DNA of 64,000 nt from Pseudokordiimonas caeni (GTDB lineage: Bacteria > Pseudomonadota > Alphaproteobacteria > Sphingomonadales > Kordiimonadaceae), in NCBI RefSeq assembly GCF_026719705.1, contig NZ_JAPPRR010000001.1:721255-785254 (forward strand). The letters run 5' to 3'. The number at the start of each line of letters is the position of its first letter. Position 1 is the stretch's first letter. The notes under the pieces were generated by a model. The model saw only the letters and a program-made list of their open reading frames with translations, was not told the origin of the DNA and ran no database searches. Both the position numbers and the translations under genes were made by a program. Of the stretch, positions 8,733 through 19,085 are shown piece after piece.

Positions 8733-9979
8733 GAAGGCTCTCCCGTATAAACCGGCTTGCCTGCAACAATAGTGCGCCACACGCGGCCTTGCACCGGCAA
8801 AGTATCAAAGGGTGTGTTACGGGCTTTCGAGAGGAAAGCGCTGCGATCAACCCGCCACGGCTTGGCCGGATCGAAGATGACGAGATCGGCGTTGGCACCG
8901 ACACCGAGCGTGCCGGACGACAGCCCCAGAAGTTTCGCAGGCGTGAAGGTCATCGCCCTCAGCACCGTCATCAGGTCGAGGCTGCCCGCATGCACAGGGG
9001 CGAGAGCCAGCGGCAGCAGCGTCTCGAAAGCGCTGATCCCGGCGGCGGCCTGCGCGAAGGGCAGGCGTTTCACATCTTCGCTGCGCGGATCATGGTCGGA
9101 AACGATCACATCGATGGTGCCATCCTTGATCCCGTCGATCAGGGCCTTGCGGTCTTCTTCGGTGCGGAGCGGCGGGCTGACCTTGGCGAAGGTACGATAG
9201 CCTTCCACAGCATTCTCGTTGAGATGCAGATAATGGGGCGCAGTGGCCGCCGTCACTTTGGCGCCGCGTTTTTTGGCGGCGCGTACAGCCTCAACTCCGG
9301 CGGCCGACGAGATGAGCGCGAAATGCAGGCGGCTGCCGGTCATTTCGGCGAGCCGCGCGTCACGTTCGATCTGGATCACTTCGGCCATGACCGGTATGCC
9401 GGCAAGGCCCAGCCGGGTGGCGACTTCGCCTTCATGGGCAACGCCGCTGGCGGCGAGCGCGGATTCTTCCGGGAACTGGACGATCAGCGCCCCGAAATAG
9501 TTGGCATATTCCAGCAGCCGGCGCAGCACCTGCGCATTCGCGACAGCGCGTCGGCAATCGGTGAAGGCGACGGCACCCGCTTCCTGCATCTGGCCGATTT
9601 CGGCGATTTCCTCGCCGCGCATGCCTTTGGTGGCCGCGCCCATGGGGTAAACCCGCACACTCGAATAATCCTTGGCGCGGCGACGGATACGCTCGACCGG
9701 GGCATCGGTGTCGATCATGGTTGTCTGGTCGGGCTGCAGGATCACCGTGGTTATGCCACCGGCTGCGGCCGCATCCGTATCCACCTGATGGGCGCGCATG
9801 TCGACAAGGCCGGGCGCCAGCACGCGGCCCTTGCAATCAACGATATGGCTGGCGCCGGTCGTGGTGGCGGCAGCGCCAACGGCGACAATGCGGCCATCCT
9901 CGACCGTCAGGGTGCCGATTTCGTCAAGGCCCGTTGCCGGGTCCATAAGGCGGGCGTTGGTGTAGGCCGTAATGCTCAT
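8729..9979 (-). CDS. pyrC: Dihydroorotase-like protein PyrC', probably non-catalytic
   Basis: A 416-residue amidohydrolase-fold protein with the overall shape of type I dihydroorotase, overlapping pyrB by four bases. The metal-binding residues appear lost. The HxH motif reads DMRAHQV (first His replaced by Arg62) and is followed by a deletion of about ten residues. The SDDG Asp is replaced (FTDCRR), the SHCED His by Phe (VQFPEE), and the HVST His by Leu (ALISS). The late Asp (VSDHDPR) remains. In Pseudomonas such inactive PyrC' proteins form a complex with aspartate transcarbamoylase and are needed for its assembly; the same structural role is inferred here. An active dihydroorotase should then be encoded elsewhere. 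Confidence 0.85.
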   Translation of the reverse strand: MSITAYTNARLMDPATGLDEIGTLTVEDGRIVAVGAAATTTGASHIVDCKGRVLAPGLVDMRAHQVDTDAAAAGGITTVILQPDQTTMIDTDAPVERIRRRAKDYSSVRVYPMGAATKGMRGEEIAEIGQMQEAGAVAFTDCRRAVANAQVLRRLLEYANYFGALIVQFPEESALAASGVAHEGEVATRLGLAGIPVMAEVIQIERDARLAEMTGSRLHFALISSAAGVEAVRAAKKRGAKVTAATAPHYLHLNENAVEGYRTFAKVSPPLRTEEDRKALIDGIKDGTIDVIVSDHDPRSEDVKRLPFAQAAAGISAFETLLPLALAPVHAGSLDLMTVLRAMTFTPAKLLGLSSGTLGVGANADLVIFDPAKPWRVDRSAFLSKARNTPFDTLPVQGRVWRTIVAGKPVYTGEPS

Positions 9980-10980
9980 GCCTCGCCTCCTTCACGCAGG
10001 TTGCGGGTCAGGATATCAAGGCAGGCCATCCGCACGGCGACCCCCATTTCCACCTGTTCCTCGATGGCCGAGCGGTCGAAATCGTCGGCAACGTCCGATG
10101 CGATTTCCACACCCCGGTTCATCGGGCCGGGGTGCATCACAAGCACATCTTCCTTGGCGACGGCGAGCTTGTCGCGGGTCAGGCCCCAGAACTGGTAATA
10201 TTCGCGAAGGGAAGGCAGGAAGCCGCCCTGCATGCGTTCCTGCTGCAGGCGCAGCATCATCACGACATCGGCGTCCTTCAGGCCTTCATCCATGCGGGTG
10301 TAGACCTCGACCCCCAGCCGGTCGACATCCTTCGGCAGCAGGGTCGGCGGGGCGACAAGACGGACGCGTGCGCCCATGGCGGTGAGGAGATAGATGTTTG
10401 AGCGTGCCACGCGGCTGTGGGTGATATCGCCCGAAATCGCGATGATCTGGCCGTGCAGGCGGCCCTTGCGGCGGCGGATTGTGAGGGCATCAAGCAGCGC
10501 CTGAGTCGGATGCTCGCTCCGCCCGTCGCCGGCGTTGATAACTGCACAGCTCATTTTCTCGGACAGGAGCTTCACGGCGCCCGAGTCCGCATGGCGCATG
10601 ACCAGCACATCGGGGTGCATGGCATTGAGCGTCGCGGCGGTATCGAGAAGCGTCTCGCCCTTCTTGATCGAGCTCGTGCCCGTCGACATCGAAATCGTGT
10701 CCATGCCGAGGCGCTTGCCGGCGATTTCGAAGCTCATCAGCGTGCGGGTGGAGTTTTCGAAAAACAGGTTGATCTGTGTCAGCCCCGCGCAGATGGCGGT
10801 CGTTTTTTTCGCTCGCCGGTTCTGGTCAACATATCTGTCGGCCGTATCCAGAAGATGCTGGATCGTGGTGGGGTCGAGCCCCCAGGTGCCGAGAAGATGT
10901 TTGTGCGGAAAGGCGATTCCCGAAGGCGGCGCAATCTCTGCGCGGACATAGGGGTCATGATCGGACGACTTTGTGCTCAT
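9976..10980 (-). CDS. pyrB: Aspartate carbamoyltransferase catalytic subunit
   Basis: A 334-residue enzyme that joins carbamoyl phosphate and L-aspartate to make carbamoyl aspartate in pyrimidine synthesis. The carbamoyl-phosphate motif [12 protein letters not shown] and the aspartate-side residues ([21 protein letters not shown]) are present. The N-terminal extension of about 20 residues is like that of the class that associates with PyrC'. The ATGA overlap with pyrC' indicates coupled translation and matched amounts of the two partners. No pyrI regulatory-subunit gene is seen in the window. Confidence 0.97.
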   Translation of the reverse strand: MSTKSSDHDPYVRAEIAPPSGIAFPHKHLLGTWGLDPTTIQHLLDTADRYVDQNRRAKKTTAICAGLTQINLFFENSTRTLMSFEIAGKRLGMDTISMSTGTSSIKKGETLLDTAATLNAMHPDVLVMRHADSGAVKLLSEKMSCAVINAGDGRSEHPTQALLDALTIRRRKGRLHGQIIAISGDITHSRVARSNIYLLTAMGARVRLVAPPTLLPKDVDRLGVEVYTRMDEGLKDADVVMMLRLQQERMQGGFLPSLREYYQFWGLTRDKLAVAKEDVLVMHPGPMNRGVEIASDVADDFDRSAIEEQVEMGVAVRMACLDILTRNLREGGEA

Positions 10981-11027
10981 GAAAGTGGCCTTATAGGGCT
11001 AAATGACTGGAGCGACAAGGGGCTGCC

Positions 11028-11486
11028 TCAAAACGCATCGAGCGCGCCTTGAAGGATGTAGGCGGCGGCCATCTTGTCGATCACTTCCTTGCGGCGGGCC
11101 CGGCTCGAATCCGCGTCCAGAAGCGTGCGTTCAACGGCAGCTGTCGACAGGCGTTCGTCCCAGAGCGTCTGGGGCAGGTCGATCACGCCGGAAAGATTCT
11201 CGCAGAAAGATTTGGTGGACTGGCAGCGCGGTCCCTCCGATCCGTCCATATTGACCGGCCAGCCGATGACAAAGCCGCCGACCTTCTGCTCTGCCACGAT
11301 GGCGGCAAGGCGCGCGGCATCGTTCCGGAACTTGGTGCGCGCGATGGTCTCCATCGGCGTCGCGATGGTCAGTGTGGTGTCGGATAGTGCCACACCGATT
11401 GTTTTGGAGCCGACATCAAGGCCGACGAGCCGGTATCCGCGCTGGATACCGGCCTTCAACTCGCGCAAGGGGACAAGCCTGCTCAT
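11028..11486 (-). CDS. ruvX: Holliday junction resolvase-like protein RuvX (YqgF)
   Basis: A 152-residue RNase H-like fold protein; family members act in 16S rRNA 5'-end maturation or as putative Holliday junction resolvases. The first Asp motif is [19 protein letters not shown], with [15 protein letters not shown] as the middle motif and [12 protein letters not shown] as the last acidic motif. Length is normal. Its start overlaps the stop of the upstream hydrolase gene by four bases (ATGA), so the two are cotranscribed. It sits just upstream of pyrB on the same strand. Confidence 0.93.
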   Translation of the reverse strand: MSRLVPLRELKAGIQRGYRLVGLDVGSKTIGVALSDTTLTIATPMETIARTKFRNDAARLAAIVAEQKVGGFVIGWPVNMDGSEGPRCQSTKSFCENLSGVIDLPQTLWDERLSTAAVERTLLDADSSRARRKEVIDKMAAAYILQGALDAF

Positions 11487-12652
11487 TCCGCTGCAGCACC
11501 TGCCGGGGTCCAGGCGCGGGCACGGGCCTCGGCGTTGGCACGCAGGTTCATGTAGAAGATGTTGATGTCATAGACGTGGAAATTCTCGCCCGGCCATTTG
11601 TATTCCAGCCACTCAGGCGTGGTCGGAATGTCGGTCAGATACAGAATGCCGTCCTGACACTGGGTGCCGGTGAAATTGCGGATCGGCTTGCCGAGCGGTG
11701 CGTCGGTCAGGTCCATCACGACCGCACCCATGTTGGTGGAGCGGGTGTCGTTGCCGCCGATCTTCCAGTCTTCAGGGTTGGTGCACAGCATTGTGGTGCC
11801 GGCGAGCGGCTCGCCGTTCAGGCCACGGGCATTGTCGAACCAAGCCTTGATTCCGGACGGATCGCCGCCGAGCGCATAGCTCTGCCATGATACCACGCAG
11901 CCAGTGTCGGTGGCGCTTTCGCACGCGTCCACGCCTTCGATAGCGCCAATATCGCCTTCAATACTGACCGGCCAGCCGATCACATAGGCGGCGGCGAGCA
12001 TGGGGGTCAGCTCGGTGCCGTCGAACCGGTCCTTGAGAAGATGCAGCACATGCACTGCCCCTTGGCTGTGGCCTGCAAGGATGATCGGGCGACCGGCATC
12101 GCGCTGGGCAACAAAGGCATCGAAGGCCGCAAGGATATCGCTGTAGGCGAGGTCGAGTGCGCGGGCGCCGTTCTCGCCCATGCCTTCCTCTTCCTCAAGG
12201 AAAGCGCCAAGACCGGCCTGCCGGTATTTGGGCGCATGAATGCGGCCCGCCACATTGAAGGCACTGGCCTGATGCTTGAAGGACAGGAGCGCGGTATAGC
12301 GGTTGGTCTTTTCATCATCGAGCGGCGCGTTCCAGTGCGCGCGGTTCAGGTAAGTTGTCGGATGCACGAAGAAAACGTCGGCAATCGGCGCCATCTTGTG
12401 GGTCATCACGCCTTCGGGCGTGTGGGCGCCAAGCGCGGGGTTTTCCGGGCTGATCCACCAGCTTTCAGCCTTGCTATAATCGGGCTGTTCGCTCGGGGCG
12501 TCCTCGGCAAAGTCATGGCCGGGCACGAAGGCGAGGCGCATGGCGGTTTCCTGATTGGCGCCGAACCATGTCATGCCTGCAAGCACGACAAGCACGACAA
12601 CCACGATACCGATCAGGAAATAGACAGCCGGATGACGGCGCGTTTCAGACAT
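11483..12652 (-). CDS. DUF3089 family alpha/beta hydrolase, membrane anchored
   Basis: A 389-residue protein with one N-terminal membrane segment (residues about 9-26, [20 protein letters not shown]), leaving the catalytic part outside the inner membrane. The nucleophile elbow is [10 protein letters not shown], and the [11 protein letters not shown] stretch is typical of DUF3089 proteins, which are lipase-like alpha/beta hydrolases. The substrate is unknown. It is translationally coupled to ruvX downstream by a four-base overlap and follows an acetyltransferase gene 21 bases upstream, so all three may form one unit. The link to ruvX looks positional rather than functional. Confidence 0.85.
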   Translation of the reverse strand: MSETRRHPAVYFLIGIVVVVLVVLAGMTWFGANQETAMRLAFVPGHDFAEDAPSEQPDYSKAESWWISPENPALGAHTPEGVMTHKMAPIADVFFVHPTTYLNRAHWNAPLDDEKTNRYTALLSFKHQASAFNVAGRIHAPKYRQAGLGAFLEEEEGMGENGARALDLAYSDILAAFDAFVAQRDAGRPIILAGHSQGAVHVLHLLKDRFDGTELTPMLAAAYVIGWPVSIEGDIGAIEGVDACESATDTGCVVSWQSYALGGDPSGIKAWFDNARGLNGEPLAGTTMLCTNPEDWKIGGNDTRSTNMGAVVMDLTDAPLGKPIRNFTGTQCQDGILYLTDIPTTPEWLEYKWPGENFHVYDINIFYMNLRANAEARARAWTPAGAAAE

Positions 12653-12673
12653 GGAATTCCCCCTTGGATTGGC

Positions 12674-13189
12674 TCAGGGCCACAGGGCCATCAGCCGGTC
12701 ATTGACGACGCGACCATCTTCATAGCGCACCGCCCCCTTGCGTTCACCCTCTAAAATGAAGCCGAAGGATGTGTAAAGCGCTTGGGCCGCTGCATTGTCG
12801 GCATGCACATGCAGTTCGATCTTGCGGATATAGGGATGCGCCTTCACCCAATCGACAAGCGCGGCGAGGAGCTTTCGGCCAACCCCCGTGCGGCGCCGAT
12901 CAGCGCGCACAGACATGGCGAAGGTCAGCACATGCCGCACCCGCTGACGCGGATCCACCCAGCCGTCGATCATGCCGACAATGGCGCCGTCCGCGTCCTT
13001 GGCGATCAGGCAAACCTCACCCGAAGACGCCAGTTTACGCACGCACCAGCGCCAGCGGGCGAAGGTGCCCATCCCGTATTCTCCGGGGGCTGTGATCAGG
13101 TGATCCGAGGTTTCATAGACCTGTCGGACATAGGCATTGAGGGCGCGGGCGTCCCCAAGTTCAACTTCGCAAATTTCGATCTTGGCCAC
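12674..13189 (-). CDS. GNAT family N-acetyltransferase
   Basis: A 171-residue acetyltransferase of the RimI/RimJ-like GNAT fold, which moves an acetyl group from acetyl-CoA to an amine. The acetyl-CoA loop reads MSVRADRRRTGVGRKLLAAL, and the C-terminal motif HADNAAAQALYTSFGF is typical. The GTG at 13189 with AAGGGC about seven bases upstream is preferred over the TTG at 13213. The substrate cannot be told. It is divergent from the DUF4153 gene at 13274, with a short shared promoter gap. Confidence 0.88.
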   Translation of the reverse strand: MAKIEICEVELGDARALNAYVRQVYETSDHLITAPGEYGMGTFARWRWCVRKLASSGEVCLIAKDADGAIVGMIDGWVDPRQRVRHVLTFAMSVRADRRRTGVGRKLLAALVDWVKAHPYIRKIELHVHADNAAAQALYTSFGFILEGERKGAVRYEDGRVVNDRLMALWP

Positions 13190-13273
13190 CGTTATGCCCT
13201 TGTAACGACGCAATTTCCCGATCTTAATCAGATTATTGTGGTAATGTCCTCAATTCTCGGGGGAGAGCGAAAA

Positions 13274-15064
13274 ATGACGCAGGATCAGGCGCTGAACAAA
13301 AGCAGGCGAATGCTTTTGCTGCTCGCCGGTTTGCTGGCGGGGATTGCGCTTTATCTCACCGACAAGCGGCCCGTCGGCCTCAATAAAGACATGGCGCTCG
13401 CCCTGATTGCGGCACTTTTTTATGGCGCCCATACCCTTCTGTTGACAGCTCATGCCGGCTCGCTGCGGGGTGCAGTGATCTGGTCGTTTGGCGCCTTTGC
13501 TGGCGTGTTCGTGCTCGGCTTCCAGTATCTTACCCATATCGGTTACGGGGAGGGGCTGACCCAATGGAATGACGCGGAAGCCGATTTCTTCGTATCGCTC
13601 CATTTCGCCTTCTTCCTCTTCACGGTTTACCTGCAAACGTGGCGGGAAGAGCAGGGGCTTCTGTATCCCGCGCTATTCGCCAACGCTTGCCGGAATCTCG
13701 TTCTTGCCGTTCTGCCGTTTACGCTGGTGATGCTGGTCTTTCTGGCGCTTGGCATGATTTCCGAACTTTTCAAGGTGATCGGGATCGATCTCCTTTCCCG
13801 CCTTCTGGACAAATCATGGTTCTATTTCCCGCTCGGCGGGCTTCTGTTTGGACTGTCGGTCCTGTATCTGCGCGAGAACGAAAAGACGATGGCGGCTGCC
13901 GTCCGCTTCAGTCTCGCCATGTTCCGGATCGTCGGCATGCTGATCGGCGGGGCGGCGCTCATATTCCTGCTCTGCTTGCCTTTTGTCGGGCCCGAACCCC
14001 TGTGGAACAGCCGTATGGCAGCGAGCATGCTTCTTGCCGTGGTCGTTGTAACGGGCTTCCACGCCAACGCCTATATCGAGGATGGCAGTGCTGCAACATG
14101 GGGCAGTGTCGGCAAGGCACGGCAGGTGCTTGTGACGGCCTCTATTGCGGTTCTGCCCATCTATATCGGCCTTGCGGCCTGTGCTTTCTGGCTTCGGATC
14201 GACCAGCACGGCTTTTCACCAGACCGGGTCTATGCCTTGCCGATCCTTGTTTTGAGCGGCGGCTTCGCGCTCGGCTACCTATATCAGATCGTCACCAAGC
14301 AGCTCGATTGGGTGCGTCATGCCGGGCGGGTCAATATCCCGATGACTATCCTTGCGGCGTTTGTCGCTGTTGTCATGCAGCTCGCCCCTGTCAGCGCATA
14401 CCGGATTGCCGCGGACAGCCAGGTTGCGCGGCTACAGGCCGGTAAGGTCGCCCCTGATGATTTCGACTATGGTGCGCTCAAATTCTCGATGGCGAAGCCG
14501 GGACGCGAGCGTTTCGACACCTTGCTTGCCGACGATGCCACACTCGCCAATCTGGGCTTCACGCGCTCGCTTGCCGACCTGCGAGAGCTCGACAGCCCCC
14601 ATCTCGCCAGGGCGGTCGACAGTTTGCGTCCGATCCGCCCGGAAGACCTGCGCATCCTGCCCGAAGGCGTGGATATGGCCGAAGCCTTCGATGCGGGCCT
14701 TCTGGCTGCCCTCAGCGGGGTCGATATCGACTGCGCCGACCGGCAGGTGGGCATGCCCGTCTGCACCCTATGGGCGGTGGACATGAACGAAGACGGGAAG
14801 CGGGAGTATATCTGGATCACTGCACGCGAGTTCGATCTGCAGCTTGAAGTCTATGAAATGGGGGAGTTGGCAGGAAGCTGGCGGCGCTATTGGGGTGGCT
14901 CGATGAGTAGCAGTTTTTACGGCGACTTCCTGAAAGCTATCGAGGACGGAAACTTCAGCTTCTTCCAGCCCCGGCTGCCTGCACTGATGGTTAACGGGAC
15001 GGCCTTCCAGTTCCCCTTGGAGGGTGAAGACGTGACCGACGAGGCGAGAGAGAGTCGGAAATAG
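13274..15064 (+). CDS. DUF4153 domain polytopic membrane protein
   Basis: A 596-residue integral membrane protein. About ten hydrophobic helices fill the first 390 residues and are followed by a soluble region of about 200 residues rich in acidic and charged stretches (DGKREYIWITAREFDLQLEV). The pattern matches DUF4153 family proteins, whose function is unknown. The ATG at 13274 is chosen because GGGGGAGAG lies just upstream; the open frame extends far upstream only as antisense of the acetyltransferase. A GC hairpin follows the stop. It is a single gene between the divergent acetyltransferase and gatCAB. Confidence 0.75.
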   Translation: MTQDQALNKSRRMLLLLAGLLAGIALYLTDKRPVGLNKDMALALIAALFYGAHTLLLTAHAGSLRGAVIWSFGAFAGVFVLGFQYLTHIGYGEGLTQWNDAEADFFVSLHFAFFLFTVYLQTWREEQGLLYPALFANACRNLVLAVLPFTLVMLVFLALGMISELFKVIGIDLLSRLLDKSWFYFPLGGLLFGLSVLYLRENEKTMAAAVRFSLAMFRIVGMLIGGAALIFLLCLPFVGPEPLWNSRMAASMLLAVVVVTGFHANAYIEDGSAATWGSVGKARQVLVTASIAVLPIYIGLAACAFWLRIDQHGFSPDRVYALPILVLSGGFALGYLYQIVTKQLDWVRHAGRVNIPMTILAAFVAVVMQLAPVSAYRIAADSQVARLQAGKVAPDDFDYGALKFSMAKPGRERFDTLLADDATLANLGFTRSLADLRELDSPHLARAVDSLRPIRPEDLRILPEGVDMAEAFDAGLLAALSGVDIDCADRQVGMPVCTLWAVDMNEDGKREYIWITAREFDLQLEVYEMGELAGSWRRYWGGSMSSSFYGDFLKAIEDGNFSFFQPRLPALMVNGTAFQFPLEGEDVTDEARESRK

Positions 15065-15109
15065 CAAAAGTCGCGGGATTTTCCGTCATTCCCGCTTGCT
15101 CCCGGCTTG

Positions 15110-15131
15110 GGGCGGCGCTAAGTTGCCGCCC
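15110..15131 (+). terminator. Probable terminator after the DUF4153 gene
   Basis: GGGCGGC and GCCGCCC form a 7-bp stem around an 8-nt loop, followed by TGATTTTAT. It lies 45 bases upstream of gatC, so it could also act as a leader hairpin for that operon. Confidence 0.5.
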
Positions 15132-15175
15132 TGATTTTATGTTGCAACGCGACACGTCTTTCCAAGGGATTTTCC

Positions 15176-15466
15176 ATGTCGGACATTGACAAAGCCACCG
15201 TGGCAAAGATCGCACGGCTGGCGCGCATCCGCATCGAGGATGACAAGCTTGACCATCTGGCCGGTGAACTCAACGGCATCATGCACTGGATCGAGCAGCT
15301 GAACGAAGTGAATACCGATAACATCGCGCCGATGGCGAGCGTGGTGGATGCCAAGCTGCGCTGGCGACAGGACGAGGTGAATGATGGCGGCATCCAGGAC
15401 AAGGTCCTGAAAAATGCGCCGAACGCCGAATACGGCTTCTTCACCGTCCCCAAAGTGATCGAGTAG
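15176..15466 (+). CDS. gatC: Asp-tRNA(Asn)/Glu-tRNA(Gln) amidotransferase subunit C
   Basis: A 96-residue small subunit that wraps between GatA and GatB in the amidotransferase. The enzyme converts misacylated Glu-tRNA(Gln) or Asp-tRNA(Asn) to the amide form. The N-terminal helix pair [20 protein letters not shown] and the family C-terminal region [18 protein letters not shown] are clear. AAGGGA seven bases upstream of the ATG supports the start. It leads the gatCAB operon, with gatA starting seven bases after its stop. Confidence 0.96.
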   Translation: MSDIDKATVAKIARLARIRIEDDKLDHLAGELNGIMHWIEQLNEVNTDNIAPMASVVDAKLRWRQDEVNDGGIQDKVLKNAPNAEYGFFTVPKVIE

Positions 15467-15473
15467 GCCTCAA

Positions 15474-16955
15474 ATGACCGACCTGACCAAACTGACAATC
15501 GCCGCCGCCCGCGACCTGATGGCGAAGGGCGAGCTTTCCTCGCGTGAGCTGACCGAAGCCCATATCAAGGCTGTCGAAGCCGCGCGTCCGCTGAACGCCT
15601 ATGTGGCCGAAACCCCCGAGATGGCGCTCGCGCAGGCGGACGCTGCCGACGCCAAGCGCAAGGCGGGTGACGCCCGCGCCATGACCGGCATCCCTGTGGG
15701 TATCAAGGACCTGTTCGCCACCAAGGGCGTGCACACGCAGGCGTGCTCGCACATTCTCGATGGCTTCAAGCCCGAGTATGAATCGACGGTGACCCAGAAA
15801 CTCTGGGACAATGGTGCCGTCATGCTCGGCAAGCTGAACATGGACGAGTTCGCCATGGGCTCGTCGAACGAGACGAGCTATTACGGCCCGGTGAAAAACC
15901 CGTGGCGCGCCGAAGGCTCTAACAAGGATTACGTGCCCGGTGGCTCGTCGGGTGGCTCGGTGGCCTCGGTTGCCGGTTACGCCGCAATGGGTGCGACGGC
16001 ATCGGATACCGGCGGCTCGATCCGCCAGCCTGCAGCCTTCACCGGCACCTACGGCATCAAGCCGACCTACGGCCGCTGCAGCCGGTATGGCATGGTGGCG
16101 TTCGCCAGCTCGCTCGATCAGGCCGGCACCATCACCCGCACCGTGCGTGACGGCGCCATCATGCTGGAGAGCATCTGCGGCTTCGACCCCAAGGATTCGA
16201 CGAGCGTGAACATGCCCGTCCCGAATTTCGAAGCGGCACTCACCGGCGACATCCGCGGCCTGAAGGTTGGTATTCCGCAGGAATATCATCTGGCCGGCAT
16301 GCCCGCCGAGATCGAGGCGCTGTGGCATCAGGGTATCGAATGGATGAAGGCAGCGGGTGCAGAGGTTGTCGATATCAACCTGCCGCACACCAAATATGCG
16401 CTGCCGACCTATTATATCGTGGCGCCTGCCGAGGCTTCCTCGAACCTCGCCCGTTATGACGGCGTTCGGTACGGCCTGCGCGTTGTGCCCAACGGCGGTG
16501 GCCTCAATGACATGTATGAAGCGACCCGCGCCGCCGGCTTCGGCGACGAGGTGAAGCGCCGCATCATGATCGGCACCTATGTGCTGTCGGCTGGCTATTA
16601 CGACGCCTACTATCTGAAGGCCCAGAAAGTGCGTCAGCTGATTTCGGACGATTTCAAGCGCGCCTTTGAAAAGGTCGATGTGATCCTGACCCCGACGGCA
16701 CCCTCGGCCGCTTTTGCTTTTGGTGAAAAGTCGGACGATCCGGTTTCCATGTATCTCAATGACGTCTTCACCGTGCCGGCGTCGCTTGCCGGTATTCCGG
16801 GCGCGAGCGTGGCCGCAGGGCTCGATGCGCAGGGGCTGCCCCTCGGGCTGCAGATCCTCGGTCGTCCGTTCGACGAGGAAACCGTGCTGCGCGTCTCCGG
16901 CGTGATTGAAGAAGCGGCGGCCCTGAAGGCCGAACCCAAAGTATGGTGGAGGTAA
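15474..16955 (+). CDS. gatA: Asp-tRNA(Asn)/Glu-tRNA(Gln) amidotransferase subunit A
   Basis: A 493-residue amidase-signature enzyme that hydrolyses glutamine and sends ammonia to GatB. The Ser-cisSer-Lys catalytic set is visible: Lys in [12 protein letters not shown], and both serines in [14 protein letters not shown] and [14 protein letters not shown]. The length is normal for GatA. Its end overlaps the leader of gatB, and the GGAGGTAA containing its stop codon doubles as the ribosome-binding site for gatB. Confidence 0.97.
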   Translation: MTDLTKLTIAAARDLMAKGELSSRELTEAHIKAVEAARPLNAYVAETPEMALAQADAADAKRKAGDARAMTGIPVGIKDLFATKGVHTQACSHILDGFKPEYESTVTQKLWDNGAVMLGKLNMDEFAMGSSNETSYYGPVKNPWRAEGSNKDYVPGGSSGGSVASVAGYAAMGATASDTGGSIRQPAAFTGTYGIKPTYGRCSRYGMVAFASSLDQAGTITRTVRDGAIMLESICGFDPKDSTSVNMPVPNFEAALTGDIRGLKVGIPQEYHLAGMPAEIEALWHQGIEWMKAAGAEVVDINLPHTKYALPTYYIVAPAEASSNLARYDGVRYGLRVVPNGGGLNDMYEATRAAGFGDEVKRRIMIGTYVLSAGYYDAYYLKAQKVRQLISDDFKRAFEKVDVILTPTAPSAAFAFGEKSDDPVSMYLNDVFTVPASLAGIPGASVAAGLDAQGLPLGLQILGRPFDEETVLRVSGVIEEAAALKAEPKVWWR

Positions 16956-16960
16956 GCACC

Positions 16961-18448
16961 ATGGCGAAATATATCATTCAGGGTGCGACCGGCGATTTCG
17001 AAGTGGTGCTGGGGCTTGAGGTCCACGCACAGGTCACCTCGAACGCGAAGCTTTTCTCGGGCGCTGCCACCGATTTCGGCGCGGAGCCGAACGCGCAGGT
17101 ATCGCTGGTGGACGCCGCCATGCCCGGCATGCTGCCGACGATCAACGAGGAATGCGTGCGGCAGGCCGTGCGCACCGGCCTCGCGCTCGGTGCCCAGATC
17201 AACAAATACTCGGTGTTCGACCGCAAGAACTATTTCTATGCCGATCTGCCGCAAGGCTACCAGATCAGCCAGTTCAAGCATCCGGTCGTGGGCGAGGGGA
17301 TCGTGAAGATCGACCTTGAGGACGGCTACACCAAGGAAATCGGGATCGAGCGTATCCACCTTGAGCAGGATGCCGGCAAATCGATGCACGACCAGCATCC
17401 GCAGTTCACCTATGTGGACCTGAACCGCTCGGGCGTGGCGCTCATGGAAATCGTTTCGAAGCCGGATATGCGCAGCCCCGAAGAGGCTGGCGCGTATCTC
17501 ACCAAGCTTCGCACGATTCTGCGCTACATCGGCTCGTGCGACGGTAACATGGAGCAGGGCTCGATGCGTGCCGACGTGAACGTGTCGGTCCGCCGCCCCG
17601 GCGAACCTTTCGGCACGCGCTGCGAGATCAAGAATGTGAACTCGATCCGCTTCGTGCGTCAGGCCATCGAATATGAAGCCCGCCGTCAGGTGGATATCAT
17701 TGAGGATGGCGGCAAGATCGATCAGGAAACCCGCCTGTTTGACCCGGTGAAGGGCGAGACCCGTTCTATGCGATCCAAGGAAGAAGCGCATGACTATCGC
17801 TACTTCCCGGATCCTGACCTGCTGCCCTTGGAATTCGATGACGCCTTCATCGATGCAGCGCGCGCCAGCCTGCCGGAACTGCCGGACGACAAGCGCGCCC
17901 GTTTCGAGGGCGAGCTTGGCCTTTCGGCCTACAACGCCGCCGTGCTTGTGGCCGAGCAGGAATCGGCTTCCTTCTTCGAAGTGATTTTGGACGAAACCGT
18001 CAAGGCGACCAAGAAACCGGCGAAGGATGTGGCCACCAAGGTTGCCAACTGGGTGATCGGTGACCTTTTCGGCGCGCTCAACAAGGCCGGCAAATCGGTT
18101 GCCGACAGCCCGGTGAGCGCGAAGCAGGGTGCCGAGCTTCTGGCGCTTATCGAAGACGGCACGATCTCGGGCCGGATCGCCAAGGAAGTATTCGAACTGA
18201 TGTTCGAAACCGGCAAGGACGCCGGCACAATCGTCGAGGAAAAAGGCCTGAAGCAAGTCTCCGACACGGGCGCCATCGAGAGGATCATCGACGAGGTGAT
18301 CGCCGCAAACCCCGGCCAGCTTGCGGAATACCGTGGCGGCAAGGACAAGCTGATCGGCTTCTTCGTCGGCCAGGTGATGAAGCTTTCGGGCGGCAAGGCC
18401 AACCCGGGCCTCGTGAACCAGCTCCTGAAACCGAAGCTAGACGGCTGA
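16961..18448 (+). CDS. gatB: Asp-tRNA(Asn)/Glu-tRNA(Gln) amidotransferase subunit B
   Basis: A 495-residue subunit that binds the misacylated tRNA, activates its side-chain carboxylate with ATP and adds ammonia. Signatures include [11 protein letters not shown] near the N terminus, the [21 protein letters not shown] stretch, and a C-terminal YqeY-like tail ([20 protein letters not shown]) that contacts the tRNA. The ATG at 16961 is chosen because GGAGG sits just upstream and the next in-frame ATG, at 16943, lies before that site. A strong terminator closes the operon. Confidence 0.97.
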   Translation: MAKYIIQGATGDFEVVLGLEVHAQVTSNAKLFSGAATDFGAEPNAQVSLVDAAMPGMLPTINEECVRQAVRTGLALGAQINKYSVFDRKNYFYADLPQGYQISQFKHPVVGEGIVKIDLEDGYTKEIGIERIHLEQDAGKSMHDQHPQFTYVDLNRSGVALMEIVSKPDMRSPEEAGAYLTKLRTILRYIGSCDGNMEQGSMRADVNVSVRRPGEPFGTRCEIKNVNSIRFVRQAIEYEARRQVDIIEDGGKIDQETRLFDPVKGETRSMRSKEEAHDYRYFPDPDLLPLEFDDAFIDAARASLPELPDDKRARFEGELGLSAYNAAVLVAEQESASFFEVILDETVKATKKPAKDVATKVANWVIGDLFGALNKAGKSVADSPVSAKQGAELLALIEDGTISGRIAKEVFELMFETGKDAGTIVEEKGLKQVSDTGAIERIIDEVIAANPGQLAEYRGGKDKLIGFFVGQVMKLSGGKANPGLVNQLLKPKLDG

Positions 18449-18473
18449 GACAGGCAATCTGACAAAACAGGAT

Positions 18474-18501
18474 AAGGGCCGGAAATCCGGCCCTTTTTCT
18501 T
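18474..18501 (+). terminator. Terminator of the gatCAB operon
   Basis: AAGGGCCGG and its complement form a hairpin with an AAAT-type loop, followed by TTTTTCTTT, 25 bases after the gatB stop. Confidence 0.9.
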
Positions 18502-18556
18502 TGCCACATTTCCGCCACGGCCGCATTGGAGTATGATCGCAGAGGAGAGTGTGACC

Positions 18557-19009
18557 ATGCTTCGTGCGTCTGCCATAGCCGCTGGCCTCATCGCTGCCAG
18601 CACAAGCGCCGCATTTGCGGACGAGTTGCCATGCATCGGCAGCGGCTGCGATGCCTATGTCCTTGATGCTACCCCCGTTTACGGCCCAAGCCCTGAAAAG
18701 GTGCGGGCCCGCCAGAAGGTGATCGGTGGCGCGCTTGGCGGGCTTGCCGGTGGCCTGATCGGCGATGAGGTTGGTGGCACGGGTGGTGCGATTGCCGGTG
18801 TGGCCCTCGGTGCCATGCTTGGCATGCAGAAGCCCGACAAGGAACGCATGGAGCGTCAGGCACGCTACTACCGCGAACAATATCTGGCAGGCACGGATAT
18901 CAGCTACGACCCTTCGCGGCCGCTGCCCGCCGTTGCCCATTGGCGGGGCGAGCCACGGCAGTTTCCGTCGGTGGTCCTGCTGCCGGTACCGCTCGGCCCC
19001 GATGACTGA
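18557..19009 (+). CDS. Exported glycine-zipper protein
   Basis: A 150-residue protein with a Sec signal peptide (MLRASAIAAGLIAASTSAAFA, cut before DELPC). Two cysteines follow (LPCIGSGCDAYVLD), then a glycine-zipper two-helix hairpin (VIGGALGGLAGGLIGDEVGGTGGAIAG...) and a charged C-terminal part. Glycine-zipper domains insert into or span membranes in outer-membrane lipoproteins such as SlyB. There is no lipobox, so it is probably periplasmic or outer-membrane associated. The start follows GAGGAG. It is the first of three glycine-zipper genes in 2.5 kb. Confidence 0.75.
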   Translation: MLRASAIAAGLIAASTSAAFADELPCIGSGCDAYVLDATPVYGPSPEKVRARQKVIGGALGGLAGGLIGDEVGGTGGAIAGVALGAMLGMQKPDKERMERQARYYREQYLAGTDISYDPSRPLPAVAHWRGEPRQFPSVVLLPVPLGPDD

Positions 19010-19085
19010 ATGATGAACAGCCCGGTTCAGGCTGCATTCAGCAGGCCGGGCATAGTGTGTAAGCGTCCCTTATCAGGAGGCCGCG

